This document shows, piece by piece, positions 15,101 to 26,979 of a stretch of 64,000 bases of DNA. The notes under the pieces are model-generated. The model saw only the letters and a list, made by a program, of their open reading frames with translations, had not been told where the DNA came from and did no database searches. The DNA comes from Tubulanus polymorphus (taxonomy: Eukaryota; Nemertea; Palaeonemertea; Tubulaniformes; Tubulanidae): positions 918,631-982,630 of the forward strand of contig NC_134033.1 in NCBI RefSeq assembly GCF_964204645.1, read 5' to 3'. How positions within the stretch are numbered: position 1 is the stretch's first letter; every line of letters starts with the position of its first letter. The position numbers and the translations under genes are program-made.

Positions 15101-15564
15101 ATAATTCAAGCTTTAATGTTATCTTTTAGGTTTCTCAAAATATGTTTTATGTTTAACATATCTCTCTTTATGTTTCCTACAATTTATTTTCTAATCATCT
15201 AAAATATCAATCCAAGTTTTTTTTTTTTCGAATACAAATATTTTTCAACCACTAAAATCCTATAGTCGTCGTTGCTGAAGTTGTCGTCATCGTCGATGAA
15301 GCGTTTACGAATTTTAAAACGAGTCTAATTACGCGAAGTAACCAAACGTAGTAACGAACGAACGAACGAGGCGATTCAGCTCCTTTAACTCCTTCCACTA
15401 CCCGATTACACAACGTACACTTTCAACCAAATTTTTCTTTCTGGAAAATATCTCGAGATCGCAAGCGAGAAGGAACGCTAGCGAGTTATTTGTGCACTGG
15501 AACGTTTGTGATTCGACCTGTTTCGTTATTACTCGCGATCGTGACGTATTGGACTATATACGAC

Positions 15565-15750
15565 AGCCCTATGACAGATAGCGGGTTACTGAATCTACGA
15601 CGGATAGCGGGTTACTGAATCTACGACGGATAGCGGGTTACTGGATCCATGACAGATAGCGGGTTACTGGATCCATGACAGATAGCGGGTTACTGGATCC
15701 ACCACAGATAGCGGGTTACTGGATCCACGACAGATAGCGGGTTACTTGAT
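15565..15750. repeat. 26 bp minisatellite (U1)
   Basis: About seven units of the form ggatccatgacagatagcgg + gttact. Equivalent arrays are at about 20683-20811 (U3) and 23013-23323 (U4). Confidence 0.93.
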
Positions 15751-16230
15751 CCTTGGTGTCTCAACTCAGTTCGTCTCGTTTCTTTGTTACTGATGAACAT
15801 GACGTATTGTATCATATAAGCCTTTTCGCTGTGGGTATCATTCAACTTTCATACTCGATATCGCATTGTATGAGACGGTCCCGTAAGACTGGATAGCATA
15901 GCAGGTGACTCTCACGCATTTATATCAGATAGTCTCTTGACTGATAACAGCAAACCTGATGTTTCGATAGATCGAATTGTTTCTATGTTACTTTACATCG
16001 CAACATTGATGTTTTGTAATCACATTGGTTTGGTACATTTTTTTCTGAATGCGATTTTTCACACTGTTCGGCACATCCTGCTTTACAGTTCATATCATAA
16101 CAGCAGCAAATTGTAGAAACTGAAAAACAACAAAATAATCAAAACATAAATATAGATTTCAATCCAATCAAAATGTTACAAATCTATAAAGTAATTCGAA
16201 TACAAGGAATTATGAGAAAGAAATATTTAC

Positions 16231-16491
16231 CTGATTTGCTTGAGTTGTTTGTCCAGTTGATGGAACTGATAGCGATACCGTCCACGAGACGCAACTGATA
16301 GCGATACCGTCCACGAGACGCAACTGATAGCGATACCGTCCACGAGATGCAACTGATAGCGATACTTTCCACGAGATGCAACTGATAGCAATATAGTGGA
16401 TTTTGATTGATCAGATTTGTTCACACTGTACGACGTTGTTTTTGCGAAGCAGTGTTTTCCGGTTCATAGTAACAACAGCAAATTGGAGAAA
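16231..16491 (-). other. Putative exon-like block containing the 29 bp array (U1)
   Basis: On the minus strand the block is preceded by a pyrimidine-rich acceptor (ttttatttcag) at 16492 and followed by the donor cag|gtaaatatt at 16230. The same borders enclose the much longer arrays in U2-U4. Whether this is spliced is inference. No continuous frame runs through it. Confidence 0.4.
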
Positions 16492-16739
16492 CTGAAATAA
16501 AACAAAATATAAATACAGATTTCAAACACATCAAAATATTACACAAAACTACAAATTTTAAAGTGAGAAGTGATGAGAAAGATAATTACCTGATTTGCTT
16601 GAGTTGTTTGCCCAGTTGACCGTTGAATGTTGGTGGAGTAATAAGACTGAATGACTCCAAGATAGAATTGACATTAGATCTGACCATTGAGTCGACATTT
16701 AGCCGAGAGTAGCGTTGACCGCAGTTTGAGTTGACAGTA

Positions 16740-17050
16740 CTGAGTTGATCGCAGGGTTAGATGACCACCGCGCGTTGACGGTAAATGATAGCAGTGCCAG
16801 TCGATCGCGTGGTGAGTTGACAGTAGATTCAGTTGACCACTGCGCGTTGACGGTAAATGATAGCAGAGCCAGTTTATCACGCGGTGAGTTGACAGTAGAT
16901 TCAGTTGACCACCGCGCGTTGACGGTAAATGATAGCAGTGCCAGTCGATCGCGTGGTGAGTTGACAGTAGATTCAGTTGACCACTGCGCGTTGACAGTAA
17001 ATGATAGCAGAGCGAATCAATCGATAGCACGGAGTTGATCACTGACATTA
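16740..17050. repeat. 72 bp minisatellite (U1)
   Basis: About four units with the core cgcgttgacggtaaatgata. The length of 72 is divisible by 3, so both strands keep long open frames (24 residues per turn). These are repeat artefacts unless transcription is shown. Confidence 0.92.
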
Positions 17051-17059
17051 GATCTTACC

Positions 17060-18867
17060 GGTATTGAGCAAGTTGACAACTGAACGTGTGGTCATAGAGT
17101 GGATGTTGTATCAGGAGTTAACGGAGCCAATTAGTTGTTACTATGGTTACTATTGTTGTCCATCATTGCCATTCCCGTTGTTGTCGTCATCGTCGTTGTT
17201 GATTTACAATATATATTTTTTTCTTACAATATATTTTTTTTTCTTACATAATTTTTTTTCTTACATGATTTTTTTTCTTTCATTACACAAACGTTTTTTT
17301 CCCTTGTTCGAACCCGAGTCGACTGAAATGTCGAACAATAAATAATCGTATAACATCGAGATTTTTCATAATTTATTTTGATGAAGTCACATGAGACTTG
17401 AAATAATGTTTACAGGTTCGGTCCCTGAAGATACACATTATTTCTACTAAACTGAAAAGTGTTAAAGATTTTATCATTTCTAAACACTTCGGGTTCTTTT
17501 GAACCGAGCATCAAATGCAAAACATGGAAACTAAAACATACATGATTCCATGAATAAGAAACTCCTTTTAGGATTTTACTTTGATGACAATAAATTTCAC
17601 AAAAACTTCCCAACAAATTTTCCAAAGTTGAGAAGTTCGATATCAGGTTCAGTTTATGAAGTTATGAATAAGACATAACTTCATAACTGTTGTAGTTTTC
17701 GCTGAAAATGAAAGTATTTGATACCAAAAATAGCAGATTTTGATATCACACAAAACTTGGTAATTTTATAGTGACAGGTTCGGTCCCTGTAAGCAGAGAA
17801 ATGTTAGAGATTTCTCCTTAAAATTTTTTTACTTGTTCAAAACCAGCATCGAATACAAAACATGGAAACTAAAAAGAAATTCCAACAGGAAAATCCTTTC
17901 AGTTTCAATAATTCGATGACGATATCTGTAAGAAAAACGAATGCCAAATTTCAGAAGTTCAATATCAGGTCCAGATCATGAAAATCTGTGAATAAGACTT
18001 AACTGATACTGTAGTCGTTTTTTTGCTAAAAATGAAAGTAATTTGACGTCAAAAAATGGCAATTTAATCAAAAATGATGACGAAATTATCCAGATTTAGA
18101 GAGCATTTTGACTGTTGCTCAACGTTGTTTAAAGTTCACCATCTGGCTCATTGGTAAGAGTAAACCAGATATAATAATCTGTGCAGTTTCAGGTTCGATT
18201 CCTGATGACAATTTCTGAAATTCGAAAAATTTCACAAAGTGTTTCCAACGTAGACACGAGATTTTATTCGCGTGTTTCACTTGAGCTTTTCATTTCAATA
18301 AAAATAGGATTCTATTCAGGTAAAATTCCCGAATAATGAATGCCTCAAAATAATTTGGTCGTTTTTCAAAAGGCAATTCATTGGAAATCATAGAAGTTTC
18401 CTTTGTTAAGTTCAGCTTCGTGAGTTCGAAGACTCAAATAATCAAATCTTTCAACTAGAATTAGTAATTAGTACATTGCTTACGCATGATTTAACTTTTT
18501 GTGTTAAATCTGAACTCAGAACCCTATAGAACTGCGTCCTGCCGTTTAGTAATACATCATTATCATCCAGAATGATTTATCCATTTACAGGTTCAAATCC
18601 TGTTGGCAAGAAAATTGAATTAGGCAAATAACTGAGATTCCATATTTAAATTCTGAAGGAAATGATAGTTTCACGGATCATGGATCAATTTGGTCTCGAT
18701 TTCAAAGATTTGATAGACAATTTTGATATTTCAATATGGAACATTTGATCTCAATTTCATAGGATTGAGACGCACATTTGATCATTTTGGTCTCAATTTC
18801 ACAGATTTGATATCCAAAATTCTTTGAGTATCAATTTCTCTTGAGTATCGACTTTGCGCTTCGACTG
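17060..18867. other. Spacer between U1 and U2 with a diverged tandem pair and tRNA-like boxes
   Basis: Two ~300-360 bp diverged copies (about 17413-17765 and 17774-18060) each begin with aggttcggtccctg, which matches a Pol III B box. They share catggaaactaaaa, the words ttcgatatcaggttcag / ttcaatatcaggtccag, and a ctgaaaatgaaagta / ctaaaaatgaaagta segment. At 18138-18206 a further tRNA-like piece has A-box (tggctcattggtaagag) and B-box (ggttcgattcc) matches. Probably SINE debris. No gene seen. Confidence 0.55.
18138..18212 (+). mobile_element. tRNA-derived SINE-like head
   Basis: The A-box-like tggctcattggtaagag and B-box-like ggttcgattcc are about 40 nt apart, and the T-arm can pair (tcagg/cctga). 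The acceptor stem does not pair, so this is a tRNA relic rather than a functional tRNA gene. Confidence 0.5.
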
Positions 18868-19010
18868 TCCCATATCATAACAGCAGCAAATTGTAGAAAC
18901 TGAAAAACAACAAAATAATCAAAATATAAATATAGATTTCAATCCAATCAAAATGTAACAAATCTATAAAGTAATTCGAATACAAGGAATTATGAGAAAG
19001 AAATATTTAC

Positions 19011-19648
19011 CTGATTTGCTTGAGTTGTTTGTCCAGTTGATGGAACTAATAGCGATACTGTCCACGAGACGCAACTGATAGCGATACCGTCCACGAGACG
19101 CAACTGATAGCGATACCGTCCACGAGACGCAACTGATAGCGATACCGTCCACGAGACGCAACTGATAGCGATACCGTCCACGAGACGCAACTGATAGCGA
19201 TACCGTCCACGAGATGCAACTGATAGCGATACTGTCCACGAGACGCAACTGATAGCGATACCGTCCACGAGACGCAACTGATAGCGATACTGTCCACGAG
19301 ATGCAACTGATAGCAATACTGTCCACGAGATGCAACTGATAGCGATACTGTCCACGAGAATCAACTGATAGCGATACTGTCCACGAGACGCAACTGATAG
19401 CGATACTGTCCACGAGATGCAACTGATAGCGATACTGTCCACGAGACGCAACTGATAGCGATACTGTCCACGAGAAGCAACTGATAGCGATACTGTCCAC
19501 GAGATGCAACTGATAGCGATACTGTCCACGAGATGCAACTGATAGCAATATAGTGGATTTTGATTGATCAGATTTGTTCACACTGTACGACGTTGTTTTT
19601 GCGAAGCAGTGTTTTCCGGTTCATAGTAACAACAGCAAATTGGAGAAA
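19011..19648 (-). other. Putative exon-like block containing the 29 bp array (U2)
   Basis: Minus-strand acceptor at 19649 and donor cag|gtaaatatt at 19010, same borders as in U1. The 29 bp array inside (about 19045-19550, ~17 units) is not divisible by 3, so each turn shifts frame. All three minus frames are open and encode the same words (SVASRG, RYRYQL, VDGIAI) in rotation. Confidence 0.4.
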
Positions 19649-19904
19649 CTGAAATAAAACAAAATATAAATACAGATTTCAAACACATCAAAATATTACA
19701 CAAAACTACAAATTTTAAAGTGAGAAGTGATGAGAAAGATAATTACCTGATTTGCTTTAGTTGTTTGCCCAGTTGACCGTTGAATGTTGGTGGAGTAATA
19801 AGACTGAATGACTCCAAGATAGAGTTGACATTAGATCTGACCATTGAGTCAACATTTAGCCGAGAGTAGCGTTGACCGCAGTTTGAGTTGACAGTACTGA
19901 GTTG

Positions 19905-20330
19905 ATCGCAGGGTTAGATGACCACCGCGCGTTGACGGTAAATGATAGCAGAGCCAGTTTATCACGCGGTGAGTTGACATTAGGTTCAGTTGACCGGCGC
20001 GCGTTGACGGTAAATGATAGCAGAGCCAGTTTATTACGCGGTGAGTTGACATTAGGTTCAGTTGACCACCGCGCGTTGACGGTAAATGATAGCAGAGCCA
20101 GTTTATCACGACGTGAGTTGACATTAGGTTCAGTTGACCGGCGCGCGTTGACGGTAAATGATAGCAGAGCCAGTTTATTACGCGGTGAGTTGACATTAGG
20201 TTCAGTTGACCACCGCGCGTTGACGGTAAATGATAGCAGTGCCAGTTTATCACGCGGTGAGTTGACATTAGGTTCAGTTGACCACCGCGCGTTGACGGTA
20301 AATGATAGCGGTGCCAGTCGATCGCTACTT
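19905..20330. repeat. 72 bp minisatellite (U2)
   Basis: About six units. Two subtypes alternate (gaccaccgcgcg with tttatcacgcgg, and gaccggcgcgcg with tttattacgcgg), giving a 144 bp dimeric period. Confidence 0.92.
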
Positions 20331-20980
20331 TAATCAAAACGTAAACGTAAACGATCATAAGCGGAATATCGCGATGGTGATGAAGCGTTTACGAATTTTA
20401 AAACGAGTCTAATTACGCGAAGTAACCAAACGTAGTAACGAACGAACGAACGAACGAACGAACGAACGAACGAACGAACGAACGAACGAACGAACGAGGT
20501 GATTCAGCTCTTTTAACTCCTTCCACTACCCGATTACACAACGTACACTTTCAACCAAATTTTTCTTTCTGGAAAATATCTCGAGATCGCAAGCGAGTAA
20601 TTTGTGCACTGGAACGTTTGTGATTCGACCTGTTTCATTATTACTCGCGATCGTGACGTATTGGACTATATACGACAGCCCTATGACAGATAGCGGGTTA
20701 CTGAATCTACGACGGATAGCGGGTTACTGGATCCATGACATATAGCAGGTTATTGGATCCATGACAGATAGCGGGTTACTGGATCCACGACAGATAGCGG
20801 GTTACTTGATCCTTGGTGTCTCAACTCAGTTCGTCTCGTTTCTTTGTTACTGATGAACATGACGTATTGTATCATATAAGCCTTTTCGCTGTGGGTATCA
20901 TTCAACTTTCATACTCGATATCGCATTGTATGAGACGGTCCCGTAAGACTGGATAGCATAGCAGGTGACTCTCACGCATT

Positions 20981-21177
20981 TATATCAGATAGTCTCTTGA
21001 CTGATAACAGCAAACCTGATGTTTCGATAGATCGAATTGTTTCCATGTTACTTTACATCGCAAGATTGATGTTTTGTAATCACATTGGTTTGGTACATTT
21101 TTTTCTGAATGCGATTTTTCACACTGTTCGGCACATCCTGCTTTACAGTTCATATCATAACAGCAGCAAATTGTAGA
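20981..21177 (-). CDS. Short Cys-rich frame after an acceptor site (U3), doubtful
   Basis: Downstream of the acceptor that ends at 21180, the phase that continues the preceding donor (cag after one base of a codon) reads a ~65-residue frame beginning STICCCYDMNCKAGCAEQC. It has ten cysteines in all and ends QSRDYLI-stop. The equivalent frame in U4 is intact. In U1 a TGG to TAG change breaks it. Could be a relic secreted Cys-rich exon or chance. Confidence 0.25.
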
Positions 21178-21284
21178 AACTGAAAAACAACAAAATAATC
21201 AAAATATAAATTTCAATCCGATCAAAATATTACAAAGCTACAAAGTAATTCGAATACAAGGAATTATGAGAAAGAAATATTTAC

Positions 21285-21863
21285 CTGATTTGCTTGAGTT
21301 GTTTGTCCAGTTGATGGAACTGATAGCGATACTGTCCACGAGACGCAACTGATAGCGATACCGTCCACGAGACGCAACTGATAGCGATACCGTCCACGAG
21401 ACGCAACTGATAGCATACTGTCCACGACACGCAACTGATAGCGATACCGTCCACGAGAAGCAACTGATAGCGATACTGTCCACGAGATGCAACTGATAGC
21501 GATACCGTCCACAAGACGCAACTGATAGCGATACTGTCCACGAGACGCAACTGATAGCGATACCGTCCACGAGAAGCAACTGATAGCGATACTGTCCACG
21601 AGATGCAACTGATAGCGATACTGTCCACGAGATGCAACTGATAGCGATACTGTCCACGAGATGCAACTGATAGCGATACCGTCCACGAGATGCAACTGAT
21701 AGCGATACTGTCCACGAGATGCAACTGATAGCGATACCGTCCACGAGATGCAACTGATAGCAATATAGTGGATTTTGATTGATCAGATTTGTTCACACTG
21801 TACGACGTTGTTTTTGCGAAGCAGTGTTTTCCGGTTCATAGTAACAACAGCAAATTGGAGAAA
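21285..21863 (-). other. Putative exon-like block containing the 29 bp array (U3)
   Basis: Same minus-strand acceptor and donor borders as in U1 and U2. One unit (near 21412) carries a single-base deletion that changes the local frame. Confidence 0.4.
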
Positions 21864-23492
21864 CTGAAATAAAACAAAATATAAATACAGATTTCAAACA
21901 CATCAAAATATTACACAAAACTACAAATTTTAAAGTGAGAAGTGATGAGAAAGATAATTACCTGATTTGCTTGAGTTGTTTGCCCAGTTGACCGTTGAAT
22001 GTTGGTGGAGTAATAAGACTGAATGACTCCAAGATAGAGTTGACATTAGATCTTACCATTGAGTCAACATTTAGCCGAGAGTAGCGTTGACCGCAGTTTG
22101 AGTTGACAGTACTGAGTTGATCGCAGGGTTAGATGACCACCGCGCGTTGACGGTAAATGATAGCAGAGCCAGTTTATCACGCGGTGAGTTGACATTAGGT
22201 TCAGTTGACCGGCGCGCGTTGACGGTAAATGATAGCAGAGCCAGTTTATTACGCGGTGAGTTGACATTAGGTTCAGTTGACCACCGCGCGTTGACGGTAA
22301 ATGATAGCAGAGCCAGTTTATCACGCGGTGAGTTGACATTAGGTTCAGTTGACCGGCGCGCGTTGACGGTAAATGATAGCAGAGCCAGTTTATTACGCGG
22401 TGAGTTGACATTAGGTTCAGTTGACCACCGCGCGTTGACGGTAAATGATAGCAGAGCCAGTTTATCACGCGGTGAGTTGACATTAGGTTCAGTTGACCGG
22501 CGCGCGTTGACGGTAAATGATAGCAGAGCCAGTTTATTACGCGGTGAGTTGACATTAGGTTCAGTTGACCACCGCGCGTTGACGGTAAATGATAGCAGTG
22601 CCAGTTTATCACGCGGTGAGTTGACATTAGGTTCAGTTGACCACCGCGCGTTGACGGTAAATGATAGCGGTGCCAGTCGATCGCTACTTTAATCAAAACG
22701 TAAACGTAAACGATCATAAGCGGAATATCGCGATGGTGATGAAGCGTTTACGAATTTTAAAACGAGTCTAATTACGCGAAGTAACCAAACGTAGTAACGA
22801 ACGAACGAACGAACGAACGAAGGAACGAGGTGATTCAGCTCCTTTAACTCCTTCCACTACCCGATTACACAACGTACACTTTCAACAAAATTTTTCTTTC
22901 TGGAAAATATCTCGAGATCGCAAGCGAGTAATTTGTGCACTGGAACGTTTGTGATTCGACCTGTTTCATTATTACTCGCGATCGTGACGTATTGGACTAT
23001 ATACGACAGCCCTATGACAGATAGCGGGTTACTGAATCTACGACGGATAGCGGGTTACTGGATCCATGACATATAGCAGGTTACTGGATCCATGACAGAT
23101 AGCGGGTTACTGGATCCACGACAGATAGCGGGTTACTGGATCTACGACAGATAGCGGGTTACTGGATCCACCACAGATAGCGGGTTACTGGATCCACCAC
23201 AGATAGCGGGTTACTGGATCCATGACAGATAGCGGGTTACTGGATCCACGACAGATAGCGGGTTACTGGATCCACCACAGATAGCGGGTTACTGGATCCA
23301 CGACAGATAGCGGGTTACTTGATCCTTGGTGTCTCAACTCAGTTCGTCTCGTTTCTTTGTTACTGATGAACATGACGTATTGTATCATATAAGCCTTTTC
23401 GCTGTGGGTATCATTCAACTTTCATACTCGATATCGCATTGTATGAGACGGTCCCGTAAGACTGGATAGCATAGCAGGTGACTCTCACGCAT

Positions 23493-23690
23493 TTATATCA
23501 GATAGTCTCTTGACTGATAACAGCAAACCTGATGTTTCGATAGATCGAATTGTTTCCATGTTACTTTACATCGCAAGATTGATGTTTTGTAATCACATTG
23601 GTTTGGTACATTTTTTTCTGAATGCGATTTTTCACACTGTTCGGCACATCCTGCTTTACAGTTCATATCATAACAGCAGCAAATTGTAGA
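23493..23690 (-). CDS. Short Cys-rich frame after an acceptor site (U4), doubtful
   Basis: A 65-codon frame plus stop that begins two bases inside an acceptor-flanked block ending at 23692. Cys residues lie at positions 4, 5, 6, 11, 15, 19, 32, 41, 56 and 57. The donor of the block upstream (23797) leaves one base of a codon, and this block supplies two, so the phases agree. The upstream block itself reads SPICCCYYEPEN then a stop, as if it were a decayed duplicate of the same exon. No start codon or signal peptide is visible. Confidence 0.28.
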   Translation of the reverse strand, partial: STICCCYDMNCKAGCAEQCEKSHSEKNVPNQCDYKTSILRCKVTWKQFDLSKHQVCCYQSRDYLI

Positions 23691-23797
23691 AACTGAAAAA
23701 CAACAAAATAATCAAAATATAAATTTCAATCCGATCAAAATATTACAAAGCTACAAAGTAATTCGAATACAAGGAATTATGAGAAAGAAATATTTAC

Positions 23798-24435
23798 CTG
23801 ATTTGCTTGAGTTGTTTGTCCAGTTGATGGAACTGATAGCGATACCGTCCACGAGACGCAACTGATAGCGATACCATCCACGAGACGCAACTGATAGCGA
23901 TACTGTCCACGAGACGCAACTGATAGCGATACCGTCCACTAGAAGCAACTGATAGCGATACTGTCCACGAGATGCAACTGATAGCGATACCGTCCACGAG
24001 ATGCAACTGATAGTGATACTGTCCACGAGATGCAACTGATAGCGATACTGTCCACGAGATGCAACTGATAGCGATACCGTCCACGAGATGCAACTGATAG
24101 TGATACTGTCCACGAGATGCAACTGATAGTGATACTGTCCACGAGATGCAACTGATAGCGATACCGTCCACGAGACGCAACTGATAGCGATACTGTCCAC
24201 GAGACGCAACTGATAGCGATACTGTCCACGAGATGCAACTGATAGCGATACCGTCCACGAGACGCTACTGATAGCGATACTGTCCACGAGACGCAACTGA
24301 TAGCGATACTGTCCACGAGATGCAACTGATAGCAATATAGTGGATTTTGATTGATCAGATTTGTTCACACTGTACGACGTTGTTTTTGCGAAGCAGTGTT
24401 TTCCGGTTCATAGTAACAACAGCAAATTGGAGAAA
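23798..24435 (-). other. Putative exon-like block containing the 29 bp array (U4)
   Basis: Acceptor at 24436 and donor at 23797, minus strand, same as U1-U3. The 72 bp array has a matching donor at 24533 (cag|gtaattatc) but no clear acceptor. Confidence 0.4.
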
Positions 24436-24905
24436 CTGAAATAAAACAAAATATAAATACAGATTTCAAACACATCAAAATATTACACAAAACTACAAAT
24501 TTTAAAGTGAGAAGTGATGAGAAAGATAATTACCTGATTTGCTTGAGTTGTTTGCCCAGTTGACCGTTGAATGTTGGTGGAGTAATAAGACTGAATGACT
24601 CCAAGATAGAGTTGACATTAGATCTGACCATTGAGTCGACATTTAGCCGAGAGTAGCGTTGACTGCAGTTTGAGTTGACAGTACTGAGTTGATCGCAGGG
24701 TTAGATGACCACCGCGCGTTGACGGTAAATGATAGCAGTGCCAGTCGATCGCGTGGTGAGTTGACAGTAGATTCAGTTGACCACTGCGCGTTGACGGTAA
24801 ATGATAGCAGAGCCAGTTTATCACGCGGTGAGTTGACATTAGGTTCAGTTGACCACCGCGCGTTGACGGTAAATGATAGCGGTGCCAGTCGATCGCTACT
24901 TTAAT

Positions 24906-26176
24906 CAAAACGTAAACGTTAACGATCATAAGCGGAATATCGCGATGGTAGCGGATCCGGGTTCGACGACGACGACGAATCGAGACAAGTAAAAGGATGG
25001 TCCGGGTAAAGCCTTTTACGAAATATAATCGAACAAAAACCATTTATGATTACAATAAAGCTCCACTGCGGCATAAAAATCCCTCAACTAACCCGTGGTA
25101 TATCCCTGAACCAAATAAACAAGAATCCTATATTGGGCGGGTAAAATGTGATAATATGAGAGGAACAAGTTTATCGCGATATCAATATTAAAAAGTAAAC
25201 AGGGTAAAACATTTCTTCACAGGAATGTTTTCATGTACAGTAAAAATACCAAGGTTACGCCCTCAGTTACAACTGATCTAAACATTAAGTCAGTTTGTAT
25301 TATTGAATCTATTTACATAAGATGGCAGTTATACTGCGTAATGAAATCTGGTTTCAGTAAAAAACGGCGAAGGTATCTTCAGAAGGGAAAAAAATCTCAA
25401 TGAAATCTGGTTTCAGTAAAAACTATAGATCGAAGGGAAAAAAATCTCAATGAAATCTGGTTTCAGTAAAAACTGCAAACCTTCAGCAATCTATTTCATC
25501 GCAAAATATCAGAGTACAGCAAAACTCTGTATTCAACATTAGATCAGATTTTAAGACTTTTTACATAAGATGGCAGTTAAACTGCTAATGAAATATGGTT
25601 TCAGGAAAACCATAAACCTTTAGCAATCTATTTCATTGTGAAATAGATGAAAATATATATAGTTGACCTCATCATCACATTGTTATAACGGGTGGGTGGG
25701 GCCCCCCAAAACATTTTGAAGTCCAAGGGCCCCCAACTAGATCTAATTGCCAAGCCACATAAAGATCAGTAATAATATATATAAAGACCATCAACGGTCC
25801 ACAGTTAAAGTGTCGCAACACTGCAACACATATTCGGATGATAATAATTATCATCATTATCCCGAGGCTCACGCCAATTTATCGAGTTCAAAAAAGTGAC
25901 TTGGCAATGTTCCGCAGCGGAGAAAAAATCGATAAAAAACATCCCGGGACCCACCAAAAAAATAAAAGGGTACTTACTGGCAAAAGCAGACGCATACAGT
26001 CGACAGAGGCTCAGATCACAGCGCCGCAGCATAAACCGTGGAACAGCGCAGAAGCAGTGAAGCACGGACAGAGGAGAGCATGGAAGAGGCGAAGGTATCT
26101 TCAGATAGATCGAAGGCAAAAAAAGGGTAACCAGCAGCAAAACACACGTAGTCAACTAATTTGACCTACGAAATAA
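24906..26176. other. Non-coding DNA with short direct repeats
   Basis: The word caatgaaatctggtttcagt recurs near 25399 and 25450 (tgaaatctggtttcagtaaaaa also near 25342), and the ~25 bp acataagatggcagttatact motif occurs at 25315 and 25564. A GC-rich scrap (gggtgggtggggccccccaaaa, 25691) looks transposon-derived. A 64-codon plus frame at 24997-25191 has no splice or homology support that I can see. Confidence 0.5.
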
Positions 26177-26745
26177 CGAATGAGTAGTCGTATACTTGAA
26201 CTAACGAATGAGTAGTCGTATACTTGAACTAACGAATGAGTAGTCGTATACTTGAACTAACGAATGAGTAGTCGTATACTTGAACTAACGAATGAGTAGT
26301 CGTATACTTGAACTAACGAATGAGTAGTCGTATACTTGAACTAACGAATGAGTAGTCGTATACTTGAACTAACGAATGAGTAGTCGTATACTTGAACTAA
26401 CGAATGAGTAGTCGTATACTTGAACTAACGAATGAGTAGTCGTATACTTGAACTAACGAATGAGTAGTCGTATACTTGAACTAACGAATGAGTAGTCGTA
26501 TACTTGAACTAACGAATGAGTAGTCGTATACTTGAACTAACGAATGAGTAGTCGTATACTTGAACTAACGAATGAGTAGTCGTATACTTGAACTAACGAA
26601 TGAGTAGTCGTATACTTGAACTAACGAATGAGTAGTCGTATACTTGAACTAACGAATGAGTAGTCGTATACTTGAACTAACGAATGAGTAGTCGTATACT
26701 TGAACTAACGAATGAGTAGTCATACTCTTTGAACTAACGAACACA
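26177..26745. repeat. 28 bp minisatellite, 20 identical-looking units
   Basis: The unit cgaatgagtagtcgtatact + tgaactaa starts at 26177 and then every 28 bases to 26709 without any length change. I see no substitutions until the last unit (catactctttgaac). Confidence 0.97.
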
Positions 26746-26979
26746 CTTAGTTTTACATCCAAGATAAAAGCTTGGTTTAGTTGTAGTGAGTATGTTGTAA
26801 ACATACTTACATCAAAAATATTGAAAATATTCCTGGATAAGATGCAGAAAGCGAGTGCAACTTCATACATAGAGAAAGGCTAATGCCTGAACTTTTAACA
26901 TGAATAACTGCATCGTACTGTAAACTCATTAACAATTACTACCAATTAATGAAACGAATATCTCGGCATTTTTATATAT

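Larger units (their letters stand above)
15265..17060. repeat. Composite satellite unit U1
   Basis: Order: leader (gatgaagcgtttacgaattt), short (CGAA)n, 26 bp array, spacer, 29 bp array, spacer, 72 bp array. The two spacers next to the 29 and 72 bp arrays are paralogous to each other: both hold an agcaaattg..agaaactgaaa part and a gagaaag..ttacctgatttgcttgagttgttt part. This suggests that a spacer-plus-array half-unit doubled before the whole unit did. Confidence 0.88.
18868..20340. repeat. Composite satellite unit U2 (lacks leader and 26 bp array)
   Basis: Starts abruptly at catatcataacagcagcaaa and continues with the 29 bp and 72 bp arrays as in U1. The left part of the unit is replaced by the unrelated spacer upstream. 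Confidence 0.86.
20341..22690. repeat. Composite satellite unit U3 (complete)
   Basis: Complete order: leader with long (CGAA)n at 20436-20497, 26 bp array (20683-20811), spacer, 29 bp array (about 21317-21765), spacer, 72 bp array (about 22120-22690, eight units in alternating subtypes). The leader word gatgaagcgtttacg recurs about 2.36 kb later, which gives the unit period. Confidence 0.9.
22691..24905. repeat. Composite satellite unit U4 (complete)
   Basis: Leader with (CGAA)n at about 22796-22828, longest 26 bp array (23013-23323, ~12 units), spacer, 29 bp array (about 23833-24335), spacer, and a short 72 bp array (about 24690-24895, three units). Confidence 0.9.

Noticed and set aside
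18138-18212. Functional tRNA gene
   Set aside because: A and B boxes are present, but the acceptor stem does not pair.
22064-22717. 217-codon minus and 191-codon plus frames
   Set aside because: Both strands are open because the 72 bp unit is a multiple of 3 and lacks stops. No start context or homology was seen.
15565-24900. CRISPR-like arrays
   Set aside because: Repeats are head to tail without unique spacers, and the DNA is clearly eukaryotic.
24997-25191. 64-codon plus frame with ordinary-looking composition (MVRVKPFTKYNRTKTIYDYN...)
   Set aside because: No splice sites, no recognisable domain, and an isolated position at the edge of a satellite. Cannot be supported, though not excluded.
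25838-26164. 108-codon plus frame
   Set aside because: Starts in an AT microsatellite-like run. No domain, no exon signals.
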